Assembly (NCBI GenBank): GCA_016801885.1
Contig: CM028891.1
Span: 11,763,517-11,827,516, forward strand
Direction: 5' to 3'
Length of the DNA: 64,000 nt
Origin: Toxotes chatareus
Lineage: Eukaryota > Chordata > Actinopteri > Toxotidae
Shown here piece after piece: positions 15,001-23,474 of the stretch (its first letter is position 1; each line of letters begins with the position of its first letter). The notes below the pieces were generated by a model. It worked only from the letters and a program-made list of their open reading frames with translations, searched no databases and was not told where the DNA came from. A program made the translations under genes and the position numbers.

Positions 15001-16045
15001 ATCGAAAAAAAACGGCATACTATACTATGACGTTTTTTATGACATTTTGAGGTTGAAAAATTTTTGAATTTTTTTGGCCGAAAAAAACGGCATACTATAG
15101 TATGACGTCTTTTATGACATTTTGAGGTCGAAAAATTTTTTGACTTTTTTGCCGAAAAAAACGGCATACTATACTATGACGTTTTTTATGACATTTTAAG
15201 GCCGAAAAAAATTTTGAATTTTCTTGGCCGAAAAAAACGGCATAATATACTATGACGTTTTTTATGACATTTTGAGGTGGAAATTTTTTTTTGACTTTTT
15301 TTGCCCGAAAAAAACGGCATACTATACTATGGCGTTTTTTTTATAACATTTTGAGGTTGAAAAAAATTTTTTGACTTTTTTTCGAAAAAAGCGGCATACT
15401 ATACTATGGCGCGTTTTTTTATGACATTTTGAGGTCGAAAAAATTTTGAACGGCATACTATACTATGCGTTTTTTATGACATTTTGAGGTTGAAAAATTT
15501 TTGACTTTTTTGGCTGAAAAAAAACGGCATACTATACTATGACGTTTTTTTATGACACTTTGAGGTCGAAAAAAATTTTGAATTTTTTGGCGAAAAAAAT
15601 GGCATACTATACTATGGCGTTTTTTATGACATTTTGAGGTCGAAAAAAAAAAATTTTTGACGCTTTTTTTTTTTGCGAGGAAAAAAAAGGCATACTATAC
15701 TATGACGTTTTTTATGACATTTTGAGGCAGAAAAATTTTTGACTTTTATTGGCGAAAAAACGGCATACTATACTATGACGCGTTTTTATGACATTTTGAG
15801 GTCAAAAAATTTTTGCTTTTTTTGGCCGAAAAAACGCGACATACTATACTATGACGTTTTTTTATGACATTTTGAGGTCAAAAAATTTTTGACTTTTTTC
15901 GCCGATTTTGACCTATACTATACTATGGCGTTTTTTTTATGACATTTTGAGGTCGAAAAAAAATTTTTGACTTTTTGGCGAAAAAAAAACGGCATACTAT
16001 ACTATGACGTTTTTTATGACATTTTGAGGTCGAAAAAATTTTTAA
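1..16045. repeat. AT-rich tandem satellite array, ~75-bp monomer, ~210 copies
   Basis: One head-to-tail array fills the first quarter of the window and is already mid-monomer at base 1, so its left end lies outside. Successive CATACTATACTAT cores near 9376, 9445, 9526, 9603 and 9677 give spacings of 69-81 bp. Each monomer has, in order, the CATACTATACTAT core, GGCG/AGCG/GACG, a T run, the box ATGACATTTTGAGGT, an A run joined to a T run, GACTTTTTT, and a GC island of GCCG, A run, GCGGC. Most differences between copies are in A/T run length; the boxes are well kept. All copies point the same way. Short open frames repeating KKRHSIV-type peptides occur, but they arise from the repeat and are not genes. 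The family is not one I recognise. A pericentromeric, subtelomeric or interstitial satellite are all possible. Confidence 0.97.
14643..15331. repeat. Duplicated multi-monomer block (higher-order repeat) in the satellite
   Basis: A block of about three monomers at 14643-14885 reappears at 15091-15331, about 447 bp away. Both copies share variants rare elsewhere in the array, in the same order: CTATAGTATGACGTC, TTTTAAGGCCG, GAATTTTCTTGG, CATAATATAC and GAGGTGGAAA. Joint inheritance of several linked variants shows duplication of a multi-monomer segment rather than independent mutation. The monomers between and after the copies do not continue the pattern, so it is a single local duplication. 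Confidence 0.85.
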
Positions 16046-16076
16046 AAAGTATAAACGTTTACTACTACAGATACTA

Positions 16077-16120
<44 letters not shown>

Positions 16121-16575
16121 TAGTACACATAATAGTATACATATATACTAATAAACATAGTAGTAAACAAATGTATGCTAGTATGTGTACAAATGTTTAC
16201 TAGTACATGTGTATAATACTATGTATGCATACTAATATGCATGCCAGTATGTGAATGAGTAAATATGTAGAAATACTACCATACACATGTATTAGTGCAC
16301 ATTCAAGTACACACATACTAGTATGTGTAGTAGTACATGTTTATACTAGTACATACGCATGCTAATATGTGTACATATTTACTCATTGCCATGCTGGCAT
16401 AAAAAAGTACTAGTGCACAGATTATACACATGTATACATTTATGCCAGTATGTCAATACATATGCAGTAGTATACATACATACTCGTACGCATATGTAGT
16501 AGTAAACATACTAGTACACATAATAATACGTGTACTAGTATATATACTACTATACATCTAGTAGTATACTTATAT
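16046..16575. repeat. TA/CA/TG-rich palindromic transition region
   Basis: The satellite breaks off inside a monomer, just after its A/T run, and passes into about 500 bp of alternating purine-pyrimidine sequence. This is built from short self-complementary words such as ACTAGT, GTATAC, CATATG, ACATGT and TGCATGC. No fixed period could be seen. The TACTA vocabulary resembles the core of the satellite, so it may be a decayed edge of the array or an independent microsatellite-derived tract. Confidence 0.75.
16079..16119. repeat. (AT)n microsatellite
   Basis: About 20 uninterrupted AT dinucleotides at the inner edge of the transition region next to the satellite. Confidence 0.97.
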
Positions 16576-17603
16576 GCAAACTGGATAGATGCTTCTCATC
16601 TTTGCACTTTAGCTTTGCTATAAGGTGATTACAATGCAGCTAAAACTGGGACATGAATATTCTCTGATAGACATCAGATGCTTCATGCATGGAGATGACA
16701 GTGGTAGGTCTGTATGATGCTTTTATGCCACCTGGTGGCAACTTGTATCATTACATTTTCTGGCACCACCCAGGTCAAGCTCAAACGAGACATTCAACAA
16801 CACATAAATTATGTTTGGTTATTTTATTTCAAATCATTCTTGAAAAATGAGACTGTGATTATAATATTGAGAAAATAAAATGCTCTATTCATTCACATCA
16901 TTCTATATACAGAATACTTATCCACCAAGGAGAAGGGAAAAACCTTTTTGTTTGAGCATGCCCATTAATCACATCAATCAACCCCACTGTCAGCATAGCA
17001 AGCAGGATCTAATGGAGCATGTGAGACAAAGTGGGCTTGTGTTGTTGTTACGTAACTTTGGGGTCAGTCAAGCCAAATTTCACCACAGTCTTACAGTAGA
17101 TGACCTCGGTTGGTTCCGGCAGCAGCCACAACAGAACAGCAAGAGCCTTCTCTTGAGCTCCACCAGCTTTGGTCTTGCCAGTTAGGGCCCCAGAATCAAG
17201 GAAAATTTCAGGAAAATAAAAAGATAAAATGGACAAACTTTTTAAAAAATACCACAGCAAACAATAAAGATGTAGTGTTTATAGGTACGAGTATGTCATA
17301 GCCCTGCTGATATCCAACACAAAGTAGTTACTACTTATCACGGAATATATCTGTATAGATAAAGTTGTGGTTTTCGCAAGATGTATAAAAAGCAAAGTGC
17401 AATAATTCACTTATAGTTTAAAAAACCATTAAGTTTTAAGGCTTGATCAGTGAATGATTTCAAGTGCTGAGGAATAGAGATACAGAGACCCATCTTCAGG
17501 GTTAAGTCTGTAGATCTGCGTTGCGCTATATAGCTGAAAAATATGCTGCTATCTGTGATCTGAGAATGAAATGGAGGGAGCTAACACAGGAACAGCTTCT
17601 CTT
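16576..17603 (-). other. 3' flank of bdh1, with an unrecognised short open frame
   Basis: This is unique-looking sequence between the repeats and the bdh1 stop codon. An AATAAA on the minus strand (plus-strand TTTATT at 16823-16828) is the only strong poly(A) hexamer noticed, so the bdh1 3' UTR could extend this far. On the minus strand 17048-17185 reads openly as about 45 residues rich in A, L, K and E (LTGKTKAGG ... FGLTDPKVT) and ends in TAA. It looks more protein-like than its surroundings, but I could not assign it to a family. It could be a remnant exon, a pseudogene or chance. Confidence 0.4.
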
Positions 17604-20600
17604 TTAGAAATAGAGCAAGTCGGAAATGGCGCCAGGCAGGTGGGTCATCAGCTGCACTCTGATCCACCAGTGTGGTTCCACAGGGTTGTATCGAGTGTAA
17701 GGACGCTTGGACATGATGGCGTCAGTGATGTCATCCAGAACAGGGGCCACATCCTTCTGTCCGCTGTTGCAGTAAGAGCGCATCAGAGCCATGTGGTGCT
17801 CAAAGTGGGACTTCCCATAATCCTCCTTCACATTCGAGGGCGCCTCATTCCATAGCTTGTTGGCCGTGCTGGCAACAATGTCACGGGTCAGGATGCCAGT
17901 GGCCACGATGTAGTTCCCCGGTTCAATGATGGACACTTTGACCCCCCACGTCTTCATCTCGTAACGCAGGCAGTCAGAAAATGCTTCCACGCCGTATTTA
18001 GATACACAGTAAGGGGAGCGCAAGACATTTCCCATCCTCCCATACATGCTGGCCAGGTTCACAACACGGCCTGTGGTCAGAGGTAGGCATCAAAAATGTG
18101 CTCAAGGTTCAATACTTTTTCTGCATGTTAAAGATATCCCTTTTTAAATCAAATGTTGTATCATGTAACTAGTATGGTAATTTCTTTACAAATCATACAG
18201 CACCTCCGGTAATAACTGATGAAATTAAATGAAATAAAAGACTTTGAGAACAGCTTCAAACTCAGAGCCTGTTCAAAATCCAGGTCCATAGTTCAACAGT
18301 CTTCGGAGACATTCTTAACAAGAACATGGCCAGGAGCTTTGCTCAGCTAAGCAAATAATTTAAGCCCATCGCTGTTTCTTGATGAGTCAATCATTACCAG
18401 CTTATTAAAAGCTGTGCACCACAGTGCAGTTCTGTTGGCTACTGATAAGCTTTTGCCAAGAAAACTTCCTTCACATTTGCAAATTCTGAAACAAGCATTC
18501 AAGTTTTGTGTTTGCTTCCTGCACCACTAAACATGATCTCTCCAGTTGTTGCTGCACCTAAGCTGTGAAATAAACTACCAGACACTTATGGCTAAACTGG
18601 CTTTTAAATGACTTGGTTTATATGATTTCTTTTACTTTATCAATTGATCTGATTGTATTTTGTTTTACTTTGCATTGTATAATTCACTGACATTTTATAC
18701 TACGCTTCTTGCTTAAGCACTTTTGTTACTATGTTAAGAAAAGTGCTACACAAGTAAAGTAATTACGGTATGCAATATGAACATTAAATGTTTCATTTCA
18801 CATTATGGGGAGAGGCTTTATATTTGTCTTTCAATACAAGGCTTCTCTGCATTGTTAGCACTGCTCACAGAAGTCATGGGACACAACTTACTTGGTTGGC
18901 TGCAGAGTTTTCTTTCAAACAGGAATTCTAACAATGTTTATAATCCATCATAAAAAAAAAAAAACTTGGGAAAAAAATCAACAAAGTAAAATCCAAGGTG
19001 TTTGTCCCTTTAAGATTTTTGCAGTCTGGCACAGCAGTTTTGGACAATATTTAACTTACATCATGTTTATATGTTAGAAATTGACAAAGTGTAATATACA
19101 GTGTGATTTTTCCAGCTACTGACCTTTGGCCCTGCGGATTAATGGCAGAACAGCTTTGGTGACCCTGATGGTGCCCCACAGGTTGACCTCTGACACCTGT
19201 TTGTAGGTATCCATGGAGGTAAACTCCACTTCTCCAAATGTTGACACACCGGCATTGTTCACCACAGCCCACAGACCTGGGTCACGTACAGTGACAGAAA
19301 GTCATAGAGGATTAAGTCAGTGAATGAGCACAAATTGATCTTTTTTTTTTTTCAATCTAAGTTAGAGAAGACAGGTGCTGATGTAGCATTTTTATTTACC
19401 TCTTTCAGAGTCCTTCAGGTTGTCTCTGATATATTCCACAGCCTGGTTCACCTGCTCCTCGCTGCAGACATCCAGCTGGACTACCTTCATGCGATCTGAA
19501 TGAAATTCCTCCAGTTCCTTTGCACCCTCTCCACCTTTATCCTGCAAGGATAACAAGTCTTCTCAGTTACGCCAACTTATGTTAACATTAAATGTCACTG
19601 AAGTTTCAAGAAAATGCATTGTAAAGTGCATAATGGTTTCAAAAACTCCGCTCTAAACAGAGCGGAGTCAATAACTGCTAAGGTGAAGGGGAATCTTAGT
19701 GCTTCAGCATACACAGTCGTTTTGGACAATGCACTGCTTCCAACTCTGTGGCAACAGTTTGGGGAAGGCCCTTTTCTATTCCAAGATAACTGTGCCCCAG
19801 TGCACAAAGCAAGGACTATAAAGACATGGTTTGATAAGTTCAGTGTGGAAGACCTTGACTGGCCTGCACAGAGCCCTGACCTCAAACACATCGAGCACAT
19901 TGCAATGAGCTGGAACGGAGATTGTGAGCCAGACCTTCTCATCCAACATCAGTGCCTGACCTCATAAATGCTCTACAAAATTAATAGGCACTAATTCCCA
20001 AAGAAACACTTTCCAAGAAGAGTGGAAGATGTTATAGCTGGAAAAGGGGGACCAACTCTGTATTAAAGTATATGTATGTGAATACAATGTCATTACAGTC
20101 CCTGTTGGTGTAATGGTCAGTTGTTTGAATACTTTTGTCCATAAAGTGTATGTATACACCTTATACATACCTTAAGAAGACATCCAGCAAAGACCATGAA
20201 ACCCAGCTTGTGCAGATGTTTGGCGAGTGCATTGCCAAATCCACTGTCGCAGCCTGTAATAAACACAGCTTTTCCCTTCACCTGCAGAGAGGGGCAACAT
20301 ACAATGAGGCTTTTGTCATTTTCCCCAAGAGAAACACATAAAAAGCATGTGCAAGAGAACAATGATAAAGTCTATAAAATATCTGCAGCGATTTTATACA
20401 TTAAAAAGATTACCTTTACTATGTTGTTGCATAAGGTGCATGTATTGTCTATACATAATACAAAGTCTGCAAACGTTAACAAGACGTCAGTAGGGTAATA
20501 CATTTACAAAACAGCACCATTTCACTAGTTACAGCAATATTTATAAAGCTAATGCTCATGATTAGCTATATTTACTGTAACAGTATCGTCTGTCCTACAG

Positions 20601-20985
20601 TCTTACAGTAAGAATTCCTCTAACTCTTATCAAATTTCCACCTTAGGGATATACGTGATATATTAAAATGATGCTGAAATATCTGTAACCCTATAAAATG
20701 TGTTTTGGGGGTTATACAGAGCACAACAATTTACTTTCGTATTGCATATAATAGTCCATGCTGTAACATTACCTCCACCAATCCTCGGGGAATTCGGGGC
20801 GTCGCAACACACAACACAAAAACCGAATACAGCATGACTATGCACTCGGTAACACTCGTCTCCGGCAATCCCAACATCCTCATCGCTGCGTTCAGTAGAG
20901 CAGGCAGTCCAAAGCCCAACACAACTGTCAGAAAAACTGAAAAAGACACAAGTAGTGCCACTCGGAACACGGAGAGCGGGGCCAT
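17604..20985 (-). CDS. bdh1: D-beta-hydroxybutyrate dehydrogenase (BDH1 type), 5 coding exons
   Basis: Coding exons, 5' to 3' on the minus strand: 20773-20985, 20171-20281, 19400-19541, 19124-19276 and 17604-18070. Together they give 1086 nt and 361 aa with all phases matching. BDH1 interconverts 3-hydroxybutyrate and acetoacetate with NAD(H), normally on the mitochondrial inner membrane. Short-chain dehydrogenase signatures are visible: TGCDSGFG nucleotide loop at residues 80-87, NNAG at 162-165, catalytic Ser214, and Tyr227-x-x-x-Lys231 (SPYCVSKYG). The C-terminal THLPGAISDLLYF closely matches the mammalian BDH1 end. From residue 72 the match to BDH1 is continuous; HSD17B2 and the retinol dehydrogenases fit less well. 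Residues 1-71, encoded by exon 1, are strongly hydrophobic (about 6-31 and 48-61) and do not look like the Arg-rich mitochondrial leader of human BDH1, so the cellular location is uncertain. The start is the first ATG of the open exon-1 frame. Confidence 0.92.
18071..19123 (-). other. Intron 4 of bdh1
   Basis: The intron lies between the NNAG exon (donor GTCAGT) and the catalytic exon (acceptor CCACAG). It is AT-rich, with one short A run near 18953-18964. I saw no other gene, RNA or recognisable transposon in it. Confidence 0.85.
19646..19667. repeat. Perfect short hairpin (9-bp arms, AAAC loop)
   Basis: CTCCGCTCT and AGAGCGGAG flank the loop AAAC. It lies a few bases before the point where Tc1-like sequence begins in this intron, so it may mark a rearranged transposon edge. 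Confidence 0.8.
19672..20150 (+). mobile_element. Decayed Tc1/mariner element, 3' half only
   Basis: The plus-strand translation from about 19675 carries Tc1-family transposase landmarks: a QDN..PVHKAR stretch (second catalytic Asp) and DWPAQSPDL followed by an IEH segment (Glu). The downstream tail, GAAGAGTGGA...TTATAGCTG...GGGGGACCAACT, is typical of fish Tc1 copies. The right end, TACTTTTGTCCATAAAGTGTA, matches the terminal inverted repeat type. The 5' half with the DNA-binding domain is missing, and the frame ends early at a TAA after about 100 residues. It sits in intron 2 of bdh1, opposite to the gene, and is inactive. Confidence 0.85.
20282..20772 (-). other. Intron 1 of bdh1
   Basis: The intron lies between the hydrophobic exon 1 (donor GTAATG) and the NAD-loop exon (acceptor CTGCAG). 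It is AT-rich and I saw nothing further in it. Confidence 0.8.
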
Positions 20986-21241
20986 CTTGACGGAATGGTG
21001 TGTTTACTTTCCTGCCGAAACGGTCTACATCACCCACGACGGGGTCACGGCACGCCCCCTGGATCAGCCTGCGTTTAAGTCAACAGAAAATGGCAAATCC
21101 GGTTTTGAAAAAACATTATTTGAAAATAACCCTTGGAAAACTTGTACGCGTTCGGGAGCTGCTAAAGAGCGTGTTTTTCTACCTCTGGCAGCTAACTCGC
21201 CCCATTATGTTATTTATTGTTTGTTTTTTTTTTTTTTTAAT

Positions 21242-21295
21242 ATAGCGTTCAACAGTTAAGCTAGTTAGCTAACTAGCTTAACTGTTGAACGCTAT
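21242..21295. repeat. Perfect 54-bp palindrome upstream of bdh1
   Basis: Two 27-bp arms meet with no spacer; the arm starts ATAGCGTTCAACAG and the centre is AGCTAGTTAGCTAACTAGCT. It begins 257 bp upstream of the bdh1 start codon. A second cluster of self-complementary words (AGCTATAGCTATAGCGCTATAG) follows directly. A T run precedes it. It could be a hairpin-type miniature inverted-repeat element or a cruciform-forming site. Confidence 0.95.
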
Positions 21296-22245
21296 GGCAG
21301 CTATAGCTATAGCGCTATAGCAGCTGCTAACGGCCAACCGTTCATCCATAACGATTCCTAAAAAAATGCATAAACCTTTATCTAAACTAGCGTTTACTAG
21401 CGCTAGCAGTGTCCAGCCATCATGTTTTAACCTGTACGGCGAAATAAGAAGCGTGATTAAAATGTTGTGGTGAAAATGTTACACATCCAAAAATCTCTAG
21501 CAACACAGGGTCGACTCCTGTCTGTCTGTGAATGGAATGGATGCGAAACCGGAAGCAGCCAGGAGTGAAATCTCTTTCTTCCTGCGAACCATCTTTTTTT
21601 TTTTTTAAGCCATTAAATTCATTAAATTATGCGCACACACACAAATACATAAAAGTGGCTGGATGACTGCACGCTAAGTGTGTTAAATATGCCTCTAAAT
21701 CAATATGACAAAATGTCACACAAATGGGCATACTCAAGTGGTATCAGATGCACCAAGACATCGGCACACATCTTGGAAGAAAAACCACTTGGTCAAATCC
21801 AAAAACTTTTCATGTTTTTAATATTTCCAGATGAAAGATTGTGTGGTACAGCCAACATCCTGGTCAAGTAAAAGGCACGAAAGTTAAAAACCTAATCACC
21901 TACTGAAAAGCTGCTACTCAAGAACAGATAGGATGATGGCAGTAGAGAGAGCAAGACACTAAAAGGCACTGAGGATCTAATGTATAAGTATGGCTACTAA
22001 ATGACCATACTATGGCCTTCAGAATGTTGTAAACATGTTTTTATATATATCTATGTTAAACAGAGGGTTTTCAATTCAAAAGCAAGAGAAATAAACGTCT
22101 GAGAAAAGAAAATATTAATACTCAGAGGACTGCTAGATGACTGTATGTAAAAAAAAAAAGGAAAAATTAAGAATGTACATGTAACTGAAATGCTTAGTAA
22201 CACAGATACATAAGGCCCAGTTCAACTTTTGTTGCCATCTCCTTT

Positions 22246-22272
22246 AAAAAAAAAAAAAAAAAAAATAGAGCA

Positions 22273-22304
<32 letters not shown>
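22246..22304. repeat. Two long A tracts
   Basis: Runs of about 20 and 24 adenines are separated by 15 bp, about 350 bp past the gyg1 stop codon. They may be a retroposon tail or slippage products. Confidence 0.9.
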
Positions 22305-22659
22305 GCTAACTCTTAATGCAAGTACCTACAAAAATTCTTAGTTTATGTTTTAAAAAATTTTCCTGACTTTCTTCACAGCGTAGCAGAACAGATACCTGTG
22401 GCGGGGTAAACTGAATAATGACAGTCTTGCATAGACAATTAAAGCCATTCATAATATTTGACTTTTAATTTCCCATTTAAATGGCACTGTCTTTGGAGTA
22501 TGGAGAGGGTATTGGTGGAGGGAGAGACTCAGCTTATTTGTAGTTGAGAAACAGGTAGAGAGGAAAAATCCAACCCTGTTTTACATTATTTTCTTGAAAG
22601 ACCTGGGGTGACTTTGTTAAACTGCAAGTGCTCTGCCGATATCCCACTTAATTCCTTCT

Positions 22660-23434
22660 TTATTTGAGAAAAGTATCAAGCTTTCTCTTGATATTATCAA
22701 ACGAGTCCATTCCCATGTAGTCTGCCTGACCTTGCTCCCATTTCTCCTTCCGTTGTTCTGAGGTCAGCTGGGGTTGAAGTGCTTGTTCGTGTGAAGAGAA
22801 GCTTTCACCCTGATCAAAAATATAACATTAAACACAACAGTGAAACGATGAAGAAAAAGAGAAAATGACAGACTGCAGAGAACACATCCTTTGTGCTCAT
22901 TGCTTTTTGAAAGCACTGAACTTGCCATACGTAGCCTTTCCAAATTAATGGCCATAGCCAAACACACACAGAAGCTTTTGATTTTAGAAGAGTAGTAGTA
23001 AAAGCATTAAACCAGGTGCCAACAAACTGACTCTGCTTAACTGTAAAAAAACAAACCATTTTCTCCATACCTGTCCACTCTCAATAGTGACCATTTCACT
23101 ATGCTGGAACTTTTTGAGATAAACAGGAAGACAGGAAAAAGGTATATCATCCATTGGAGCAAAAGGAAAGTAGAAGGTAAAAAGTAACAGATCAAGGTGA
23201 AATGAATAGCATGTGCAGCAAATGCATACAAAAGCAGTCATGTACTTATGTAAATACTGGTATAGAGCTGGACAACCAGGAAACCTTGGTGAGTGTGTCG
23301 ATGGTAAGCTGTAAAAAGCTGGTTATGCTATACTTTGTAAATCCTAAGAAAGCTGTTTGATTGGAGTTTCCATTGGTTTATATACTTCACTATGAATTTG
23401 ACAAAATGTTTAATTTTTAATGAAATAAATCAAC

Positions 23435-23474
<40 letters not shown>

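Larger units (their letters stand above)
20986..22659. other. Intergenic spacer between gyg1 3' end and bdh1 5' end
   Basis: The first ~100 bp upstream of the bdh1 ATG are CpG-containing and should hold the 5' UTR and promoter. A forkhead-like GTAAACA (plus TGTTTAC 21001-21007) lies 16 bp before the ATG, probably inside the UTR. Further out are the 54-bp palindrome, more AGCTATAG/CTAGC palindromic words to about 21400, and long A tracts near 22246-22304. No supported gene was seen. Confidence 0.75.

Noticed and set aside
1747..15167. Many open frames of 60-115 codons on both strands of the satellite with repeated KKRHSIV / ILYYGVFYDILR peptides
   Set aside because: They are translations of the tandem monomer, occur on both strands, change frame with run length, and have no start or context signals.
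1..16045. CRISPR array or CENP-B-box centromeric satellite
   Set aside because: Units are contiguous without unique spacers and the genome is eukaryotic; no CENP-B box word was seen in the monomer.
20101..20120. tRNA-like word TGGTGTAATGGTCAG
   Set aside because: It lies in the Tc1 3' tail, where this sequence is a normal part of the element.
17604..20985. Assignment as HSD17B2 or a retinol dehydrogenase, suggested by the hydrophobic N-terminus
   Set aside because: From the NAD loop to the C-terminus the sequence follows BDH1, including the THLPGAISD end.
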